Shown: in pieces, positions 58,801-64,000 of the stretch | Position numbering within the stretch: position 1 is the first letter of the stretch | Layout: each line of letters opens with the position of its first letter | NCBI GenBank assembly: GCA_039545295.1 | Contig: BCIK01000015.1 | Location: forward strand, 372,001-436,000 | Reading direction: 5' to 3' | DNA: 64,000 bases | Origin: Udeniomyces pyricola | Lineage: Eukaryota > Basidiomycota > Tremellomycetes > Cystofilobasidiales > Mrakiaceae | The notes under the pieces: model-generated | The model's input: only the letters and a program-made list of their open reading frames with translations | Databases searched by the model: none | What the model was told of the DNA's origin: nothing | Program-made: the position numbers and the translations under genes

Positions 58801-61359
58801 ACATAACCCCAAATTTCTACCTTTGACACCCGCTTCCCGCACGACTTACAACGTCCTACAATCTCTCATCGTGCTCAACGCTATCACCTCCGCCCGGTCC
58901 GGCCCGGACTACCTCCTCCACCCCCTCAACCGCCAGTCCCTCCTTGAGCTCCTCGCGAACATTCGATTTGCAAGCTTCTGGTTCATGCCTTCCTCGTCAT
59001 CGTTCAACCTGGAAGAGGTTCTGTACAATGCACGAGAAGCAAGAGAAAAGGGACGGCCAAGCGATCCGGGGGAGAAGCCTTTCGGAGACGAAGATAAACA
59101 GTCGTTGGAAGAGACAATCCAGATCCTGGAGCAGGCGCAGAGAGATCGCGGGTGGAGGAGGCTCGGCGGCAAAGAAGAGGCTTCGGTGCCATTTATGGTG
59201 AAGAATGTGCCGAAGGAGATAGCGGATTCTCACGGGTGGTTGAATGACGCCGAAGAAGATATAGGCTACTCGTCCTCTGCTTTATCCCCCCCTTCAGAAG
59301 ACGTGCTGCCCGTGTTGACGGTGCTTGCCTCGAAAATCAACCAACTTCGATCGGAGGCCGTTCGATATCTTCGGACCGGCCATGAGTCCACTATCGTTGA
59401 GGCCTTGACTTGCATGCCCAAAAACGCCACCCCGGTCCTATCCAAGGTCCCGACTCTCACAGCGCCAAGCTTGCAGACCAGTATCTCAACCTTACCGTCC
59501 CCTCCTCTGCCATCACTTCACCCATCTCCCTCACTCTGCATCTTTCGCAAGAAGTACCATCGCTCAACGGTCACTCACTCCAGTCATGTACATGGTACTG
59601 TTCTGATGGCTTCCAAGGCGGCCGCTCATGCCTCGACCTCCGCCATGGATGAGATTTTCTTGCCGTCTAAGCCGTTGGCACCCGATTCGCCGTTGGGCCA
59701 AATCGTGCTGCAGCGAACGCTTTCTGCTAAGCTCAACTTTATCATCCAAGAGGTTTGTGGCTCGATTCAGGATGTTGAGATTCATGCGTATCTATTCCTG
59801 CATAATACTAAGACTTAATTGTTTGGTTTGGTTTGTCTAGGTTATCGCCCATGCTGCCGACGAAAAGTTTCTCATATTCTCGGTAGATGCCCTCGCTCTC
59901 GTCACGAGTAAGTCTTGCCGCTGATCTACTCTCTCGCCTTTTCATCGTGATCTCTGATATGTACGTTTGTCTCTCTCTTCGTGTTGCGTTTCAGCTCTGG
60001 AAGCGTTAGATGCGATCGGGGTCCGAAGCGTATATGCCGGCTCTCAGATTGAACCCAAATCTTCTCGACAGGAGATCGTTTCGAGATTCGAACTAGGGAC
60101 CGAAGATCGAGTGCTGTTGATTGAGCTTGACCAAGGAGCTCGAGGGTTGAACCTCCAATCGGTCTCCAGAGTCATCGTGGGTTCCACATCTTGCTCCTTC
60201 CTATGTTTTTATTTATTCATTTCCTTTCCTTTCTTATTCTCATTCGAGGCGACATATACCCATCATGTAGATGTGTCAAGCTCATCCTAAACCTTCACTT
60301 TCTGTGCCTGGTCATCTAGTTCTGCGAGCCATGCTTATCTGAGGACGCAGAAGTTCAAGCACTCAAAGTAAACTTCCTATTAACGTTTTTTTCTCCTCTT
60401 TTTCGTTCCTTCCTGTGACCTTTGCGTTCCGACTAACCCTGGGCTCTTGGTACCGCCTCTTCTTCTCTGCTTGCGTTCTCTTACCTCTCCATTGAATCCT
60501 CGGAAACAAAGCGAGCACACCGGATCGGTCAACAGAAACCCGTTGTTGCATGGACCCTTATTTCCGCCGGGACAAACGAAGAAGCCTTCTGGGACCGCGC
60601 CAGACGCAAATACCAGCGCCAAAGAAATCACACTATTAAAGACAGAAATCACACTATTAAAGACATGACTGCTCTAGATTCCGAGAAGCCAATACTTGCT
60701 AGGGCCAGCGGTGGGACTGGTATGCGGGCAGGTCCAGCAGGGGGTGGAATGAGGAAAGTCTTGGAGAAGGATGAAGGAATGAGAACGCTTTTGTTGGTTT
60801 GTATTCTCTTTCTTTCCACCATGTCTTTCTTATCTATAACATTCGGTGTGAACGAGATGTACCGTCTTTATTCGTCTTCTCTTGGCTTCCAATTGCACGT
60901 CAACTGATATGGTATACCGACTAACTACTACAACCCATTCATGTCGGCATTTTTTTGGGTTTGTTTTTTGTTTCATTTTGATCTTGAACCATCATCACGC
61001 AGAACCCTACATTCCTTCCCTATCCCTTACATGTGGTGAACCACAGCGACGAAGACCCGGTCGCAGCGTCCGAATATGGTGCTTTGGAAGCGTTCAACGT
61101 CCCGTTCTGGCGCGCTCAAGGAACGTATCATGCTTCGCTCGCTGCTACTGCTGCTGCTGCTGCTACTGCTACTGCTCGAGAACAGACCATAGGGATAGAA
61201 GAGGATAAAGAAAGTCTCGGATCATCAAACCGACGAGAGAAAGAAGAGGAAGAAGATGCCGAGAAGGGATCACCGACGCTCATGCGAACATATTCAGGAT
61301 CAAGCCAAGCAGCGATCACAACGACGTCTCGGTCGGCAAGAGTGGTTCGATTCGCATGA
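55857..61359 (+). CDS. SNF2-family DNA-dependent ATPase/helicase
   Basis: A Swi2/Snf2 superfamily 2 translocase, presumably nuclear and acting on chromatin or DNA repair. The start is ATG 55857 (another ATG is at 55861 in a different frame). About ten exons; splicing in the first third is uncertain. Seen: RPPRELTLELRPYQQ joined over intron 56561-56654, Walker A GGILAEQMGSGKT (56844-56875), RFKRIIIDEGQ (DEAH-box variant DEGQ, about 58005-58038), LWIVTGTPT (58192-58218), FIIRHRQEEM, then helicase C: DEKFLIFSVDALALV, SRFELGTEDRVLLI, GARGLNLQSVSRVI and RAHRIGQQKPVVAWTL. The middle is Ser/Pro-rich; I see no RING cysteines, which argues against a standard Rad5. A 21-bp duplication lies at 60623-60664. 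The tail contains an Ala/Thr-rich tract and ends RSARVVRFA. Confidence 0.85.
60623..60664 (+). repeat. In-frame 21-bp tandem duplication in the SNF2 gene
   Basis: Two identical copies of AGAAATCACACTATTAAAGAC (60623-60643 and 60644-60664) encode (RNHTIKD) twice, just after helicase motif VI. The copies are perfect, so the duplication is recent or under correction. Confidence 0.85.
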
Positions 61360-62030
61360 TAGGATCGATGGCTCCGTGTTTTCGTTTTCTTCTTCTTCCT
61401 TTGTATATCTTTATGAGCCGTTTTTTTTTTCTTCTGCTTCTTCTTTTTTTTTTGCCCTTTTTCACTGAGATGCTGAGTGAAAGAAAGACCCCCTTTGGAG
61501 GTTTCGCCATCAAATCCGATCATCGGAGAATGCGATCGATCTTATATGCATACATATACCCCAATCAACGCCATCCAGTCCCCTCTGCAACCCGCTCCCT
61601 GTTCTATGTCATCGTCCGTTCACCGCCCCCTGTTCGTCTCCCTTCTTATACGACCCTATATCAGCCACAAGTTCCGTCTCGCCTCTCGTTGTAGTCGTCG
61701 GTTGAAACTGAGAGATAGGTGTGAGCGTCGAAACTGAGGGGTGTTCGACAAGATGGGTAAGCGTCGCTCCGATGATCAGAGATGGGGATGGAGATGAAGA
61801 GAGGCGGCGCAGATGGGCGGTTCGAGAAGCATTAGCAGCTGGGAGGGGTGGTATATGAGCAAGCTTAAGATCTAAATTGTGAACGATGCAAGGAAAAAAA
61901 AAAAAGGAAAAGAAGGAAAAGCAAAGAAAAAAGNGAAAGAAAAAAAAAAGAGCAAGGAGACTAATGAGTCCTGAGATGGATTTAAACGGGGACGGGGGAC
62001 ACGTTTTGGCTTTGTCGGCACTGGGTGGAA
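61360..62030. other. Convergent 3' intergenic region
   Basis: T-rich tracts (61416-61460) and an A-rich run with an N (61889-61950) fit the two 3' ends. No gene seen. Confidence 0.55.
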
Positions 62031-64000
62031 TTACGGACGAGCTGGTGTTGAAGGCTGAATCGTTCCATCCGTACTGCTTCTTCTTCGTTGCTTCCGGAGC
62101 GGTCGAAGAGGCGATTTGGGAGGTCGTAGTGGTGGTGGTGGTAGTGAAGATTGAACTTCGATCCCAGCTTCAGCTCTCAAAGCTAAAATGAAAAAAAGGG
62201 GGTTGAAAAGGAGACCCAGCCGCAACATATGAAAGAGAAAGAGAAAGAGAAAGAGAAGTATTTCCACATCAGTCGTCACATCCCCATCCCGTTCTTCCCT
62301 TTCCCTTTCCATTTCGAGCTCGATAGACGACTCACGTGGAGCGATAGATGGGCCTGGTGTATTTGAAGAGAAACTGGTTGGACGTTTCTTGGTCCGTACC
62401 GAGAGTCGCGAGCCTGCGAGACGATCTTCCTCAAACGAACGAGGCGGCACAGGAGGTGACCGTACAGGCGATCGATTAAGATTGGATGTACCAGCTAGCG
62501 TCAATATGAAAGAAAGGATACCTCAGTACTGTACTTTGAGTAGGAAGAGTCAAGGGGAGGTCTTGATGTGTTAGCTACAAAGAAGCGATGAAACTCACGA
62601 AGAGATCCACTTCGACGACGTCGCATTGACAAGGTTGAGAGATCAAGTTCATCTCGTTGAGGATCCAACGGAAGCGGAAATTCTTCTGTCGTGTTTCAGA
62701 CAACCAGTCCCCATCAAAGACAAGAAAACAGCGGTAACAAGGAAAAGATCAGATATGATCTCCTAAATCAACCGATGATGGGGGAACCCTCGACCTATCA
62801 GTGGCTAGTTACGCTTACTGATGTTTCCTCGCGATATCTTTTTTTGAGAGACTCGACAAGGCTCCCGATTCTGGACTTGAGCTTACCACTACTATTACCA
62901 CTGCTTCTTGATCGAGGTTTCGGCGGGATCTTATCCGATGCTGTAAGATCCGACACAGCTGGTCCAACCACAATCTGCTGATGAGATTGATCGTCTGTCA
63001 ATAGTACATTCGAAAGGAAAAAAAGAAACAAGAAAGAGAGACAAGAAGTGCATTCACGTTGCATTAGTGATATATTCAGCGACGCATGCATGCATGCACA
63101 CAGCAAATAACGTTGTTAACTTGTCCAACTGTAGGATTGGTCTCTCTCATTCACTACTCACATGGCTTCTTTCGGTTGACCACGCTTCGATGGGTTCGGG
63201 ATGAATGGCGAGTCTCGGATTTGAGAATTGAAACCGCTATGTCCAGTTGTTACGTTTCGAACCAAAAAATTCCTAGGTATCAGCCTCGAGCCCACTCTCA
63301 TTTTTCCAGTTGATCCATACTTAAGCGTCATGAAAGAAACGTGACGACTCACGGACAAGCTTGGATTCCTTGAATGACTGTCGCGGCTGAGGACTCGCAG
63401 GTTGAGTGGCGATGAGGGCAAAGGGGAGGGCTGGAATGGGTTTAGATCGGAGTTGATGTTGAACTTGGATCACGTCGGATGTGGTGGTCTTAAGGGCAAT
63501 GCCTTCGGCCTGGTATGATTGGGAAGCAAGAAAAGAGAAGATTGCTTCAGTGCGAGCCGTCGTGAAAGATAGATTAGCTATAATAAAAAAAGAAAGATAA
63601 AGGTGTTTTGACCTCTGTTAAGTGTCGCGTCTTGGACGTAGCGACGAGGCTTGCCTGTCGAGCATGGAGCCGGTCCAATTCTCGTCGAGGCGAAGGCGAT
63701 GTCAGCAGGGACGAGCGAGTGACCTTGGGCGAGGACCGTATGATGTCTGCAGTGCAACCGAGAGGGAAACAGAAATATATCGTCGTTCCTCTGTCAATAA
63801 AGTTGTCAGACGTGAGGCGAACTAGCCCTCGAAGCAAACAAAGGGGCACACCCATAATGATTGTGGAGCGACTTACCTGCATTGCGAGTCACGACTCCCA
63901 CGCGACCACCCCGGCGAGGACTCGCTGTCGCCTTTAGGCCACCATAGAAACCTCTCCGCTTGTACGCTTGGTTGTTGGTGCTGTTCGAAGTTGTCTGACC
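62031..64000 (-). CDS. Unrecognised Ser/Pro/Arg-rich protein (5'-partial)
   Basis: At least seven short exons on the minus strand, separated by introns with ordinary GT/AG signals, run from beyond the right edge to a stop at 62031. Peptides in order: QAYKRRGFYGGLKATASPRRGG (about 63900-63985), IIRSSPKVTRSSLLTSPSPR with LDRLHARQASLVATSK (63615-63755), IQVQHQLRSKPIPALPFALI (63357-63520), VRNVTTGHSGFNSQIRDSPF (63190-63275), IVVGPAVSDLTASDKIPPKPR and RIGSLVESLKKRYREE (62822-62995), EFPLPLDPQRDELDLSTLSM (62600-62680), RSPPVPPRSFEEDRLAGSRL (62335-62495) and a last exon ending PSTPARP (62031-62185). It is basic and apparently disordered, with SP/TP sites. No domain recognised; a cytoskeletal or polarity scaffold is possible but this is a guess. 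Confidence 0.6.

Noticed and set aside
1..64000. CRISPR arrays, prophage, bacterial operons or transposons
   Set aside because: The window is eukaryotic nuclear DNA. No regularly spaced repeats, transposase or reverse transcriptase motifs, terminal inverted repeats or LTR-like pairs were seen.

Overview
The window is nuclear DNA of a basidiomycete fungus; I cannot name the genus. The evidence is dense short spliceosomal introns (up to 20 in one gene, mostly about 50-110 nt with GTRNGT donors), mitochondrial presequences on nuclear genes, an Rrm4-like RRM/MLLE protein, and a hybrid histidine kinase with two kinase modules. Exon joins were worked out by hand from reading frame, splice sites and family motifs. 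A few single-base Ns sit in long C or G homopolymers.

Layout, left to right: NAF1 (+, 5' end outside the window); mitochondrial-type seryl-tRNA synthetase (-); acetolactate synthase catalytic subunit ILV2 (-); eIF4E (-), head-to-head with an Rrm4-like RNA-binding protein (+); RCC1 (+); a short SERF/4F5 gene hidden in four small exons (-); SDH1 flavoprotein (-); a 3.9 kb gene-poor interval with ambiguous or decayed coding traces; XPD/Rad3 helicase (+); an EST1/SMG6-like protein with a C-terminal PIN nuclease domain (+); a long, repeat-rich 3' interval; a 9.5 kb dual hybrid histidine kinase gene (-); a SNF2-family ATPase (+); and the 3' part of an unrecognised Ser/Pro-rich gene (-, running off the right edge).

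There is no operon or mobile-element cluster. The content is mostly housekeeping: snoRNP assembly, translation, branched-chain amino acid synthesis, respiration, nuclear transport, NER/TFIIH and RNA decay, with one large signalling protein. The most unusual items are: the dual kinase, whose two H-boxes are each split by an intron at the same codon position, one of them leaving an 11-nt exon around the phospho-accepting His; an ILV2 that naturally carries Ala at the residue matching the classical Pro197 sulfonylurea site; the Rrm4-like gene with a probable GC-AG intron; and serine homopolymers inside a seryl-tRNA synthetase.
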